This document shows positions 18,040 to 26,699 of a stretch of DNA of 64,000 nucleotides, piece after piece. The notes under the pieces are model-generated. The model saw only the letters and a program-made list of their open reading frames with translations. It did no database searches and was not told where the DNA came from. The position numbers and the translations under genes were made by a program. Position 1 is the stretch's first letter. Each line of letters starts with the position of its first letter. The stretch is from an uncultured Duncaniella sp. (lineage in GTDB: Bacteria; Bacteroidota; Bacteroidia; Bacteroidales; Muribaculaceae): NCBI RefSeq assembly GCF_910577345.1, contig NZ_CAJTMT010000003.1, positions 124,001-188,000 on the forward strand, given 5' to 3'.

Positions 18040-19128
18040 ATGAGAATACTACTTTCAACCATCATCGACAATATAAATTACGGAACATACCTGCAAGCCT
18101 TTGCTACAGCCTATCTCCTTAGAAAAAAAGGGCATCAGGTAGACATCCTGAATTATATACGACCTCACCTGACTGCAAAAGTCATGTTCAGCAATGCGCG
18201 AAAACACGGAATTGTCTCCCTGCTGAAGGTTCCGGTTATGATCGGGCTGGACGCAATCATGAAACGCAATCTGAAACGTTTCCTAAGCACACGAGTCCAC
18301 TTGACAGCACCATTCACAGACTGGATTGCATTCAAGAAGAAAATAGGAGGCTACGATCTTTATCTCACAGGAAGTGACCAGGTCTGGAATACGACCCACA
18401 ATCACGGCATTGACGAAGTCTATTTCTGGGGTGGAATCGCAGGTAAAAAGTGTTCGTATGCAGCCAGTGTTGGAATTGAATCCTTTCCGGCGCAAGAACA
18501 GGAATCCATAAAAAAACTTCTTGCAGAATACTCATTTATATCCGTGCGCGAAAGTTTCGGAATTGATGCCCTGCGACAGCTCGATATTCCTGATGCCACC
18601 CAGGTTCTTGATCCTACTCTTATGCTTGATTCCAAAGAATGGAAAAATGTGACTAAATGTCGATTCCGGAAAGAAGAACCATATCTGCTTGTCTATTCTG
18701 TCGAAGTGAATAAAGATCGGGAAGTGCTGAATATTGCAAGAAAAATAGCAAATGAGCGTGGATTGAAAATTTATGTCGTATCTCCTTATTTGAAATTCAA
18801 TTCCCGTCTTAAAGTCGACAAGGTGTTTTCCATGGCTGATACCGATACGTTTCTCGCTTTGTTCCACAATGCTGACTATGCGGTGGTAAGTTCATTTCAT
18901 GGAACAGCCTTCGCCATCAATTTCAACCGTCAGTTCGTCACGGTTGCACCCGAACGCTTTAGCACCCGTGTCCAAAGTATTCTGTCACTACTAAATCTTT
19001 CAGACAGATATGTCTCAAACGCGGAGTCAATCCCGACTGTAGAAATTGATTACAACCGTGTCAATTCGAGACTGGATGAAGAAAGGAAAAAATCAGCTGA
19101 TACTCTCAAAAAATTACTTGAAGCCTGA
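18040..19128 (+). CDS. Polysaccharide pyruvyltransferase family protein
   Basis: 362 residues. Family features include the N-terminal INYGTYLQAFA, LTGSDQVWN (about 108-116), SVRESFG, DPTLML and VVSSFHGTAFAINF (about 284-297). Members add ketal-linked pyruvate from PEP to sugar residues of exopolysaccharides, giving negative charge. It pairs with the preceding Fe-S protein. Length is within the family range. Confidence 0.85.
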   Translation: MRILLSTIIDNINYGTYLQAFATAYLLRKKGHQVDILNYIRPHLTAKVMFSNARKHGIVSLLKVPVMIGLDAIMKRNLKRFLSTRVHLTAPFTDWIAFKKKIGGYDLYLTGSDQVWNTTHNHGIDEVYFWGGIAGKKCSYAASVGIESFPAQEQESIKKLLAEYSFISVRESFGIDALRQLDIPDATQVLDPTLMLDSKEWKNVTKCRFRKEEPYLLVYSVEVNKDREVLNIARKIANERGLKIYVVSPYLKFNSRLKVDKVFSMADTDTFLALFHNADYAVVSSFHGTAFAINFNRQFVTVAPERFSTRVQSILSLLNLSDRYVSNAESIPTVEIDYNRVNSRLDEERKKSADTLKKLLEA

Positions 19129-19153
19129 CTCATTAAAGACAAAGTTTGAATTT

Positions 19154-20299
19154 ATGCCCATATCAGACTATCCCCGTACTCTTCTCCTCGCAACCACTTC
19201 ATACGCCGGAATGGGTCCATATATAGCGTCGATCGTCAATTCATTTTCTCCAACTGACGATGTGCGATTCTTTCTTGTGGAAAGAGAGGACAAATACTTT
19301 TCTCGGAATATCCACAGCGATTTGCGGCCAATGTGTACGATCGTCAGCGAGACGACTCCATCGAAAATCAAGACATTGTATCAACTTACCATTAATGGAA
19401 ACTTAGAATACGCAGATAAGATAAAACAAGTCTGCAAGGCTGATGGAATTGAAGTAGTCCATGCATTGACATCTCTCCCTGATGTCGACCTGACCAGCTA
19501 TCTTGCCTCACACTACAATCTCATATATACTATACACGATCTCCACCCTCACGAAGCAAAAAAAGCCTTTTACCGTAAATGGCGACAGGATGTGCTTTAC
19601 AAACGCATCTTCAAAGCCATCGAACGCTCAAAATATTTGTATACCAACAGTCTTTCCCAATTAGAAGAGCAGCAAAAGCTCTATCCAACCCACAAGAGTT
19701 TCTACACTCCTTTCCCAAGCTTGATTACGGAAGAAATTGCGGAGGGAACACTCCCTGTTCCGGAACTCGCAGGAATAAAGGATTACATATTGTTTTTTGG
19801 TCGGATTGAAGCCTACAAAGGTCTCGACACATTAGTCCGAGCCTTCAATTCATCTCAACTACCTGCGTCAATCAAACTGGTTATTGCCGGTAAAGGAGAG
19901 TTCGTTCTTGAAAAACAAAATGAAAATATCATATTCATCAACCGCTATATTGATGATCGAGAGATAGCGGAGATGTATCGTAATGCATCGTGTGTAGTCT
20001 ATCCATACATCTCGGCTACGCAATCAGGAGTCCTTTCCGTCGCCTCATTTTTCGGGACACCAATAATTGCATCTGACCTACCATTCTTCAAGGAGGTCTT
20101 AGGAGCAGATTATCCCTATCTTTTCCCGGCCGGTGACCATCAAGCACTTGCTGAGAAGCTTAAGAGATACTACGCCGAAAAATCCACGGATGTCGAACAG
20201 TTCTCCCGCAATCTCTATAATGAAAAATATAGTCTCGATAAGTTGAAGGACAACCTTTTAAACATTTATTCAGAAGTATTCAAACATTCTTCAAAATGA
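19154..20299 (+). CDS. Family 4 glycosyltransferase (GT-B)
   Basis: 381 residues from the ATG at 19154, chosen because an earlier in-frame start would overlap the previous gene by 83 bp. The C-terminal half has the GT4 pattern: ILFFGRIEAYKGLDTLVRAF, then VVYPYISATQSGVLSVASFFGTPIIASDLP, containing the donor-binding E/Q-x7 region. The N-terminal acceptor domain contains HDLHPHEAK. It is expected to be a retaining sugar transferase acting on the lipid-linked unit. It overlaps the next gene by 4 bp. Confidence 0.85.
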   Translation: MPISDYPRTLLLATTSYAGMGPYIASIVNSFSPTDDVRFFLVEREDKYFSRNIHSDLRPMCTIVSETTPSKIKTLYQLTINGNLEYADKIKQVCKADGIEVVHALTSLPDVDLTSYLASHYNLIYTIHDLHPHEAKKAFYRKWRQDVLYKRIFKAIERSKYLYTNSLSQLEEQQKLYPTHKSFYTPFPSLITEEIAEGTLPVPELAGIKDYILFFGRIEAYKGLDTLVRAFNSSQLPASIKLVIAGKGEFVLEKQNENIIFINRYIDDREIAEMYRNASCVVYPYISATQSGVLSVASFFGTPIIASDLPFFKEVLGADYPYLFPAGDHQALAEKLKRYYAEKSTDVEQFSRNLYNEKYSLDKLKDNLLNIYSEVFKHSSK

Positions 20300-20847
20300 T
20301 AAAGACCAAGCACGACCTCCAAGAATACCTCCAGGCGGATTTCGAAGCTTTCGGATTCAAATATCCAATTTTAGCAAAATTCACATTCAGTGAAAATGGG
20401 ACAATGTTCGCCTATGTGAAAAATCTCCGCTACCTCGAATATTATACAAATAAGAAACAGCGGCCTTGGGATAAGTTAATGCGTGCATGGCACTATCTGA
20501 AATGGCGAAGAATGAACCTTAAACATCAGCTTTACATATTACCGAATACTGTTGGTAAAGGGCTACATCTTGTGCATCACGGTTATAGGCGTGTTGGTTC
20601 AATTAAGGCTATCGGAGACAATTGCACAATTCTCCCCATGGTCTTGATAGGGAAGAAAACACCTGAGTCCGATGTTTCCGAAGCCACAATTGGCAATAAC
20701 TGCTATATTGGAGTAGGAACAACAATCATGAATCCGGTAAAAATAGGTAACAATGTGACTATCGGAGCCGGAAGTGTGGTAACAAAAGATATACCTGACA
20801 ATTGCATTGTTGCAGGAAATCCTGCTAAAATAATACGCTATAAATAA
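20296..20847 (+). CDS. Serine-acetyltransferase-like left-handed beta-helix acetyltransferase
   Basis: 183 residues. The C-terminal hexapeptide repeats (IGNNCYIGVGTTIMN, IGNNVTIGAGSVVTKDIPDN, GNPAKIIR) form the left-handed beta-helix of the CysE/NodL/LacA group. In this setting it most likely O-acetylates a capsule sugar rather than making O-acetylserine. The 4-bp overlap with the upstream GT4 gene implies coupled translation. Confidence 0.85.
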   Translation: MIKTKHDLQEYLQADFEAFGFKYPILAKFTFSENGTMFAYVKNLRYLEYYTNKKQRPWDKLMRAWHYLKWRRMNLKHQLYILPNTVGKGLHLVHHGYRRVGSIKAIGDNCTILPMVLIGKKTPESDVSEATIGNNCYIGVGTTIMNPVKIGNNVTIGAGSVVTKDIPDNCIVAGNPAKIIRYK

Positions 20848-20856
20848 AAGCACCAA

Positions 20857-21972
20857 ATGCGGATACTCTTCATCAACACGGTTCCTACCGAGCGTAACGG
20901 AATAACCGGTGTCATCTTCAACTATCTTGAATCGTTTCCAATTGAGAAAGACGATAAAATCGGCTATGTCGCAATCAATCAACCCGACGATTCATTCAAA
21001 AAACGGTTGGACAAAGTTGGCGCAGATCTATTTGTCATCGAACGAAAAATTTCCAATCCGGTTAGATATGTCAAACAATTAGCTAAGGTTGCCAAAAACT
21101 ATGACATTATCCATGCCCATGGCAACAGCGCTACACTGACACTTGAGATGTTGGCAGGGAAATTAGCCGGTTGTAAATTGCGCATAGCTCATAGCCATAA
21201 CACATCGTGCTCGGCAAAACTGATTGATAGGATTTTCCGCCCATTATTCTATACCCTTTGCAACGGGCGGATGGCCTGTGGTATTGAAGCCGGTAAATGG
21301 CTGTTTAAAGACAGGGATTTTACAGTGCTGAACAATGGGATCGATACTGAAAAATACCATTTCGACCCAACAATACGCAATCTGACGCGAAAAAAATTGG
21401 GACTCGAAAAATTTCACATTATAGGAAATATCGCCAACTTTGTTGAAGCAAAAAACCACGTTTTTCTGCTTACTCTATTTTGCCAGATTTTATCAGAAAT
21501 GCCATCTGCTCGATTACTATTATTGGGAAATGGTCCACTTTTAGAAAAATCCAAGCGCTTGGCAAAAGAATTAAATATTTCAGATAAAGTTTTCTTTATC
21601 GGGAGTGTCAACAATCCTCAAGATTACATGTCGGCAATGGATCTCATCGTCATGCCATCGCTCTTTGAAGGACTTCCCCTCACACTCGTTGAAGAACAAG
21701 CCAACGGCCTTCACGCAATCGTATCAGATGCAATAACAACACAGGTTGACATGACAGGCAACATTTCATATCTATCTCTTGATGCTCCTATTGATACATG
21801 GATGAAACGGATTGTAGATGTCTTACAATCTTACAATAGAGATTCCATCTCGGCATCTGAAATCTCCAAGTATGCGATTTTCAAAATTAGGAATAATGGA
21901 TATGACATATATTCCATTTCAGCTAATTTAAAGAGCTACTATCACACTTGTTTATCAAATATGGCAAAATGA
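20857..21972 (+). CDS. Family 4 glycosyltransferase (capsule)
   Basis: 371 residues, GT-B fold. The N-terminus (LFINTVPTERNGITGVIFNYLE) and HAHGNSATL are acceptor-domain features. The C-terminal donor domain includes VLNNGIDTEKYHF, LLLLGNGPL and MPSLFEGLPLTLVEEQANGL (about 264-283). It transfers a hexose-type sugar in the cytosol. The TGA stop overlaps the ATG of the GH16 gene. Confidence 0.9.
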   Translation: MRILFINTVPTERNGITGVIFNYLESFPIEKDDKIGYVAINQPDDSFKKRLDKVGADLFVIERKISNPVRYVKQLAKVAKNYDIIHAHGNSATLTLEMLAGKLAGCKLRIAHSHNTSCSAKLIDRIFRPLFYTLCNGRMACGIEAGKWLFKDRDFTVLNNGIDTEKYHFDPTIRNLTRKKLGLEKFHIIGNIANFVEAKNHVFLLTLFCQILSEMPSARLLLLGNGPLLEKSKRLAKELNISDKVFFIGSVNNPQDYMSAMDLIVMPSLFEGLPLTLVEEQANGLHAIVSDAITTQVDMTGNISYLSLDAPIDTWMKRIVDVLQSYNRDSISASEISKYAIFKIRNNGYDIYSISANLKSYYHTCLSNMAK

Positions 21973-22826
21973 AATTAGTATATTCATTAATGATCACATG
22001 CTTTCTTCTGGCATTAGTTTCAATTGATAGTTTTCCAAATAGCACAGCAGAATCATCTGAAAAGCCAACAATTTATGACTATTCATTAGTCTGGGTTGAA
22101 GACTTCAACTCCCCAGAACTTGATCCGTCAGTATGGGGAATAATGGAAAGGAGGAATGATGGTTCCCGAAGATACATATCCAGAAATCCAAATTGTTATG
22201 AATTTAGAGATGGATGTCTTATCCTAAAAGGAATAAAGAATCCAAACAGGAAACTGGATTCTGTACCCTACTTGACAGGAGGGATATATACTCGTTTTAG
22301 AAAAGCTTTTGCTCCCGGGAAAATTGAAGTATGCGCTAAATTAAATTGTGGCAAAGGATCCTGGCCCGCCATCTGGCTAATGCCATTTAAAGTAGAAAAC
22401 GGTTGGCCAGAAGATGGGGAGATCGACATCATGGAACATGCGAATTGTGATAAATTCGTATATCAGACCCTACATTCTAAATATACAAAAACAGTTGACG
22501 GATCTTATCCTCAACATTTTGCAAAAACTTCTGTGGATATAAACAAATTCAACATATATGGCGTTGAAATAACAGAAAATTATGTTTCTTTTTTTATAAA
22601 TGGAATAAAAACATTGACGTACCCTAAGATAAAAGATCTTACAAGTAAGGGTGAATTCCCCTTTTTCCGCGATTGGTATCTCATGCTTAATATGCAATTC
22701 CTGGAAAATGAAAACATTAAGATTGAAGATAAGGACCTTCCCGTTGAAATGGAAGTTGATTGGGTAAAATATTACCAACTGGAACCGAAAAATAATATCG
22801 ATAGAAGTCCAAGAACTAAACAATGA
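21969..22826 (+). CDS. Secreted GH16-family glycoside hydrolase in the capsule operon
   Basis: 285 residues from the ATG at 21969, which overlaps the previous stop (ATGA) and gives a clean signal peptide (MKLVYSLMITCFLLALVSID). The GH16 catalytic motif ExDxxE is present as GEIDIMEH near residue 150, preceded by WPAIWLMP; the fold matches beta-glucanase/laminarinase-type enzymes. It would act outside the cytoplasm on beta-linked glycans. Its place in the middle of a capsule operon suggests trimming, release or recycling of the same polysaccharide, which is inference. Confidence 0.85.
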   Translation: MKLVYSLMITCFLLALVSIDSFPNSTAESSEKPTIYDYSLVWVEDFNSPELDPSVWGIMERRNDGSRRYISRNPNCYEFRDGCLILKGIKNPNRKLDSVPYLTGGIYTRFRKAFAPGKIEVCAKLNCGKGSWPAIWLMPFKVENGWPEDGEIDIMEHANCDKFVYQTLHSKYTKTVDGSYPQHFAKTSVDINKFNIYGVEITENYVSFFINGIKTLTYPKIKDLTSKGEFPFFRDWYLMLNMQFLENENIKIEDKDLPVEMEVDWVKYYQLEPKNNIDRSPRTKQ

Positions 22827-23554
22827 ATAATCGAAATTTAGTTGAAACCATCACTCATTCTGCCGCAGATTATCCCGATATAACATTTTCTAAAAAAAGG
22901 AAAATATACACCTGTATCAATCCTTTTTCTTATCATATCGCCCGCAGACACAGAGACATCTATGGGAAATTAGATGGCATATACGTTGACGGAATATTGA
23001 TGTGTAAGTTTATTCAATTGCTTTGGGGCTATAGAATTCCCCGCTTGAGCTTCGACATGTCGGGAATGGCTGTTGATTTGTTTAAACGACTGAATGACAG
23101 TCAAGAGACTATTTATTTTGTCGGAGCCAAGCAAGAAGCGCTCGAACAATCAGTTGCCATTATAAAAGCGAGCTATCCGAAAATGAATATAGCGGGGTAT
23201 CGCAATGGATATTTCCTCCTGCCCGAAGATAGGACGCAAGAAATAAAGAAAATTGTGGCCGAAAATCCTGACTTTGTAATCGTCGGAATGGGTTCTCCCT
23301 TGCAGGAACAGTTTGCCCTTGACCTGAAAGAGGCCGGATTCCAAGGGATAGTCTTCACATGCGGAGGCTTTTTGCACCAGACAGCCAATGGCATCAATTA
23401 CTATCCCGACTGGATAAATCGCTATAACCTCCGTGCTTTCTACCGGCTATACAAAGAAAAAGGCCTCTTCAAACGCCTCTACAATGTCCTTATCGAATTC
23501 CCGATTCTGTTCACTTGGGATACATTTAAAACTAAAGTAGCAAAACAACAATAA
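22823..23554 (+). CDS. WecG/TagA/CpsF-family glycosyltransferase
   Basis: 243 residues of the GT26 family. Motifs: DGIYVDGILMCKF, FVGAKQEALEQ, VGMGSPLQEQF (about 152-162) and CGGFLHQTANG (about 184-194). Members add N-acetylmannosamine-type sugars to undecaprenyl-linked GlcNAc early in assembly. The membrane-initiating phosphotransferase expected with it is not in this window. It overlaps the GH16 gene by 4 bp and is the last AT-rich capsule gene. Confidence 0.85.
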   Translation: MNNRNLVETITHSAADYPDITFSKKRKIYTCINPFSYHIARRHRDIYGKLDGIYVDGILMCKFIQLLWGYRIPRLSFDMSGMAVDLFKRLNDSQETIYFVGAKQEALEQSVAIIKASYPKMNIAGYRNGYFLLPEDRTQEIKKIVAENPDFVIVGMGSPLQEQFALDLKEAGFQGIVFTCGGFLHQTANGINYYPDWINRYNLRAFYRLYKEKGLFKRLYNVLIEFPILFTWDTFKTKVAKQQ

Positions 23555-23561
23555 AATCAAT

Positions 23562-24467
23562 ATGAAAGGAATCGTCCTTGCCGGTGGGTCCGGCACACGT
23601 CTCTATCCTATAACCAAGGGGGTAAGCAAACAAATGTTGCCAATTTTTGACAAACCGATGGTGTATTATCCGATCTCGACCCTCATGTTGGCCGGGATTC
23701 GCGACATTCTCATCATCTCGACCCCTAACGATCTCCCCGGTTTCCGTCGTCTCCTCGGCGATGGTGCGGACTATGGAGTGAAGTTCACATACGCCGAGCA
23801 GCCTTCGCCCGACGGTCTGGCGCAGGCCTTTATTATCGGCAAGGAATTTATCGGCGATGACGCGGCCTGTCTTGTCCTCGGCGACAATATCTTCCACGGA
23901 GCCGGTTTTTCAGCCGTATTGAAGAATTCTGTAGAGGCAGCCGAGAAGGATGGGAAGGCCACTGTTTTCGGCTACTGGGTGGATGATCCCGAGCGCTACG
24001 GTGTGGCTGAGTTTGACAAGGAGGGCAACTGTCTGTCGATTGAGGAGAAGCCTGAGCATCCGAAGTCGAACTATGCTGTCGTGGGCCTCTATTTCTATCC
24101 CAACAAGGTTGTCGACGTGGCGGCTCGTATCAAGCCTTCGGCGCGTGGCGAGCTTGAAATCACCACTGTCAATCAGGAGTTTCTGAAGGATGGCGAACTG
24201 AAGGTGCAGACGCTCCCGCGCGGTTTTGCATGGCTCGATACCGGTACACACGATTCTCTCGCCGAGGCTTCAATCTATGTGGAGGTCCTTGAAAAACGTC
24301 AGGGGCTGAAAATCGCTTGCCTCGAAGGGATTGCCTATCGTCAGGGCTGGATTTCCCGCGAACGCATGATTGAAATCGCAAAACCAATGCTAAAAAATCA
24401 ATACGGTCAGTATCTCATGAAAGTTGTTGAAGAAATGGACCGCACCGATAACCCGAATCTTGATTAA
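23562..24467 (+). CDS. rfbA: Glucose-1-phosphate thymidylyltransferase
   Basis: 301 residues. The nucleotidyltransferase signature GGSGTRLYPITKGVSKQMLP is at the N-terminus, followed by DKPMVYYPISTLML, VLGDNIFHG and EEKPEHPKSNYAV. It makes dTDP-glucose from dTTP and glucose-1-phosphate, the first step to dTDP-L-rhamnose. It starts 7 bp after the capsule genes, but its GC-rich codon use matches the backbone. The GxxExxY cassette separates it from rfbC. Confidence 0.95.
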   Translation: MKGIVLAGGSGTRLYPITKGVSKQMLPIFDKPMVYYPISTLMLAGIRDILIISTPNDLPGFRRLLGDGADYGVKFTYAEQPSPDGLAQAFIIGKEFIGDDAACLVLGDNIFHGAGFSAVLKNSVEAAEKDGKATVFGYWVDDPERYGVAEFDKEGNCLSIEEKPEHPKSNYAVVGLYFYPNKVVDVAARIKPSARGELEITTVNQEFLKDGELKVQTLPRGFAWLDTGTHDSLAEASIYVEVLEKRQGLKIACLEGIAYRQGWISRERMIEIAKPMLKNQYGQYLMKVVEEMDRTDNPNLD

Positions 24468-24569
24468 TCGTTTTTTGGGATACAAAAGGACAAAAGACCA
24501 AAAGTGACATAAGATTTTTTTTGACTGTTGAAACCCTCACATCAATGTGGCTAACTCAATAAGTTTTCA

Positions 24570-24577
24570 TATCTTTG
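24570..24577 (+). promoter_or_regulatory. -7 box of the GxxExxY gene
   Basis: TATCTTTG, with only a weak -33 candidate (TGTG at 24546-24549). Transcription would start about 10 nt before the ATG at 24593, so the cassette carries its own promoter inside its repeats. Confidence 0.5.
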
Positions 24578-24592
24578 TAAAAACAATTGGTC

Positions 24593-24979
24593 ATGGGAAC
24601 TGAAGATTTAATAAAGTTAATCATTGATTGTGCTTTTGAGGTCAAGCGCGGCCTCGGGACAGGATTTCTTGAAACGGTATATCAAAATGCCTTGATTCAT
24701 GAGCTTAAGCTTAAGGGCATCATGACCGAAAAGGAAGTGGCGCTCAATGTGGTCTATAAAGGTGTAAACGTCGGTAAATACCGCGCAGATCTGATTGTGG
24801 ACCGTCGCGTAATTGTCGAATTAAAAGTCTGCGACACTATCATTCCGGCTCATGAATATCAACTTGTGAACTATCTGAGGGCAACCGGAATCCACGATGG
24901 TCTGATTCTGAATTTCGGGACGACTCCAATGGGAATCTGCCGGAAATTCAAGGATAAAAAACAAGTCCGGGATTACTGA
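24593..24979 (+). CDS. GxxExxY protein (PD-(D/E)XK nuclease-like)
   Basis: 128 residues from the ATG at 24593; an upstream TTG at 24587 is less likely. The name motif is G24-FL-E27-TV-Y30. A PD-(D/E)XK-like core follows: D66 in YRADLIVD and E76-L-K78 in VIVELK, then HEYQLVNYLRATG. This matches the widespread GxxExxY family, whose role is unknown and whose members often occur in many copies per genome. It interrupts the rhamnose genes and lies within inverted repeats. Confidence 0.85.
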   Translation: MGTEDLIKLIIDCAFEVKRGLGTGFLETVYQNALIHELKLKGIMTEKEVALNVVYKGVNVGKYRADLIVDRRVIVELKVCDTIIPAHEYQLVNYLRATGIHDGLILNFGTTPMGICRKFKDKKQVRDY

Positions 24980-25055
24980 TGATAATCAAAAACTTCTGTT
25001 CCTTTTGCCCTTTTGTTCTTATGTATCTCCTCCCCAACCCAACCGCAATCCACTC

Positions 25056-25625
25056 ATGGAAGTAATCAAAACCGCTATAGAAGGCGTGGTAATCATTGAG
25101 CCGCGCATTTTCACCGACTCCCGGGGATATTTCTTCGAGAGCTATTCGAAAAAAGAATTTGACGAGAAAGTCCGCCCAGTGGACTTTGTGCAGGACAATG
25201 AATCCTGCTCGACCTACGGAGTGATGCGCGGACTCCATTTCCAGCGTCCGCCCTTCACACAGTCCAAACTCGTGCGTTGCGTGCGCGGTGCCGTGCTCGA
25301 CGTTGCTGTCGACATACGCAAAGGTTCACCGACCTACGGACAGCATGTGGCTGTCGAACTGACCGAGGAAAACCACCGCCAGTTCTTCGTGCCGCGCGGT
25401 TTCGCCCACGGATTTGCAGTGCTATCGGATGTCGCCGTGTTCCAGTATAAGTGCGACAACTATTACGCCCCGCAGGCCGACGGCGGTATCGCCATCACCG
25501 ACAGTTCCCTCGGCATTGACTGGCGTATCGACCCCGCCAAGGCAATCCTCTCGGAAAAGGATATGCGCCATGCCATCCTTGCCGACTTCGACTCTCCCTT
25601 CGATTATAATATTGATTTGTATTAA
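25056..25625 (+). CDS. rfbC: dTDP-4-dehydrorhamnose 3,5-epimerase
   Basis: 189 residues from the ATG at 25056; the in-frame upstream ATG at 25005 lies within the repeat arm and adds no family sequence. RmlC features: RGYFFESYSKKEF, the catalytic His in MRGLHFQRPP, VPRGFAHGFAVL and the Tyr in YKCDNYYAP. It performs the double epimerisation at C3 and C5 of the 4-keto sugar. The right arm of the cassette ends 26 bp before the start, so its promoter context was probably altered by the insertion. Confidence 0.95.
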   Translation: MEVIKTAIEGVVIIEPRIFTDSRGYFFESYSKKEFDEKVRPVDFVQDNESCSTYGVMRGLHFQRPPFTQSKLVRCVRGAVLDVAVDIRKGSPTYGQHVAVELTEENHRQFFVPRGFAHGFAVLSDVAVFQYKCDNYYAPQADGGIAITDSSLGIDWRIDPAKAILSEKDMRHAILADFDSPFDYNIDLY

Positions 25626-25641
25626 TAACCATAGCCAATGC

Positions 25642-25671
25642 AGATTTCGCATCATGCATTGTGCATCATGA
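25642..25671. repeat. Small palindromic repeat between rfbC and rfbD
   Basis: GCATCATGCATTGTGCATCA forms a short self-complementary element. Its complement, CATGATGCACAATGC, recurs inside the sugar dehydrogenase gene near 29003. Confidence 0.6.
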
Positions 25672-25681
25672 ATTAAATAAA

Positions 25682-26548
25682 GTGAACATACTTGTGACAG
25701 GAGCCAACGGCCAGCTCGGCAATGAGATGCGCCTCGTCTCCAAGGATTCAAAGGATAAATACATTTTCACCGATGTTGCCGAGCTCGACATCACCGATGC
25801 CGCAGCGGTTGCGAAGATGGTGAAGGACAACGATATAAACGTGATTGTCAACTGCGCGGCCTACACCAATGTCGACAAGGCTGAGAGCGATGCCGAGTTT
25901 GCTGAGGTTCTCAATGCCAAGGCTGTCCGCAACCTTGCGGATGCAGTCAAGGCAAATGGCGGCACACTCATCCACGTATCCACCGACTATGTTTTCGGTG
26001 GCTCGAAGGGCAACACTCCCCGCACTGAGGATGAACCGGCCAACCCGACAGGCGTCTACGGTCTCACAAAACTCCACGGCGAGCAGGAGATTGAGAAATC
26101 CGGTGTGAAGGCCATCGTCCTCCGTACCGCATGGCTCTATTCCGAATTCGGCAAGAACTTCTTGAAAACCATGCTGACACTCACTTCTACCAAACCGGAG
26201 CTGAAGGTGGTATTTGACCAGGCCGGAACACCGACCTACGCGCTCGATCTTGCCGATGCCATCTTTGACATCATCGAGAACCGCAAGATGGAAGGCAACG
26301 AGGGTATCTACCATTTCTCGAACGAGGGTGTCTGCTCCTGGTACGACTTTACCAAAATGATTGCCGACTATGCCGGTAACACCGCGTGCGACATCCAGCC
26401 ATGCCACTCCGACGAGTTCCCATCGCCCGTAGTGCGCCCCTCTTACTCTGTCCTCGACAAGACAAAATTCAAAAACACCTTCGGCCGTAAGATTCCTTAC
26501 TGGACCGACTCACTCAAAGTCTGCATCAAGAATTTGGGGAGTTGTTAG
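25682..26548 (+). CDS. rfbD: dTDP-4-dehydrorhamnose reductase
   Basis: 288 residues if started at the GTG at 25682, which gives the usual N-terminus MNILVTGANGQLGNEM; an upstream in-frame GTG at 25661 lies within the small repeat. It is an SDR-type Rossmann protein with VSTDYVFGG and the YxxxK motif YGLTKLHGE. It reduces dTDP-4-dehydrorhamnose with NAD(P)H to complete dTDP-L-rhamnose. Confidence 0.95.
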   Translation: MNILVTGANGQLGNEMRLVSKDSKDKYIFTDVAELDITDAAAVAKMVKDNDINVIVNCAAYTNVDKAESDAEFAEVLNAKAVRNLADAVKANGGTLIHVSTDYVFGGSKGNTPRTEDEPANPTGVYGLTKLHGEQEIEKSGVKAIVLRTAWLYSEFGKNFLKTMLTLTSTKPELKVVFDQAGTPTYALDLADAIFDIIENRKMEGNEGIYHFSNEGVCSWYDFTKMIADYAGNTACDIQPCHSDEFPSPVVRPSYSVLDKTKFKNTFGRKIPYWTDSLKVCIKNLGSC

Positions 26549-26698
26549 TTTTTTGAGTTTTGAGTTGTTAGTTTTGAGTTTTTAGCTTATCACTGATGGA
26601 TAAAACTAAAGACTGAAGACTAACTGCTCACAACTCACAACTTAAAACTCACAACTTAAAACTCACAACTCAAAACTGACAACTGACAACTAATAACT
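26540..26698. repeat. Low-complexity inverted/direct repeat between rfbD and rfbB
   Basis: Left part: repeats of GAGTTGTTAGTTTT. Right part: repeats of the complementary AAAACTCACAACTT, ending in CTGACAACTGACAACT. The two halves can pair. The same wording (CAACTCAAAACTCACAACTG) appears inside the sugar dehydrogenase gene at 29024-29058. Confidence 0.75.
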
Positions 26699-26699
26699 T

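Larger units (their letters stand above)
24477..25029. mobile_element. GxxExxY gene cassette bracketed by 37-nt inverted repeats
   Basis: Left arm 24477-24513 and right arm 24993-25029 are inverted copies matching at 29 of 37 positions. The right arm, reverse-complemented, matches the inner arm of the palindrome at 1060-1096 at 32 of 37 positions. The arms enclose a promoter and one gene. The layout suggests a mobile or once-mobile cassette of the same repeat family; target-site duplication was not resolved. Confidence 0.55.

Noticed and set aside
25748..26407. 219-codon minus-strand frame opposite rfbD
   Set aside because: Shadow of a highly conserved gene; no family features, no promoter.
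26540..26698. Repeats between rfbD and rfbB considered as CRISPR or phage attachment site
   Set aside because: Repeat words are irregular, mutually complementary and lack unique spacers or an integrase.
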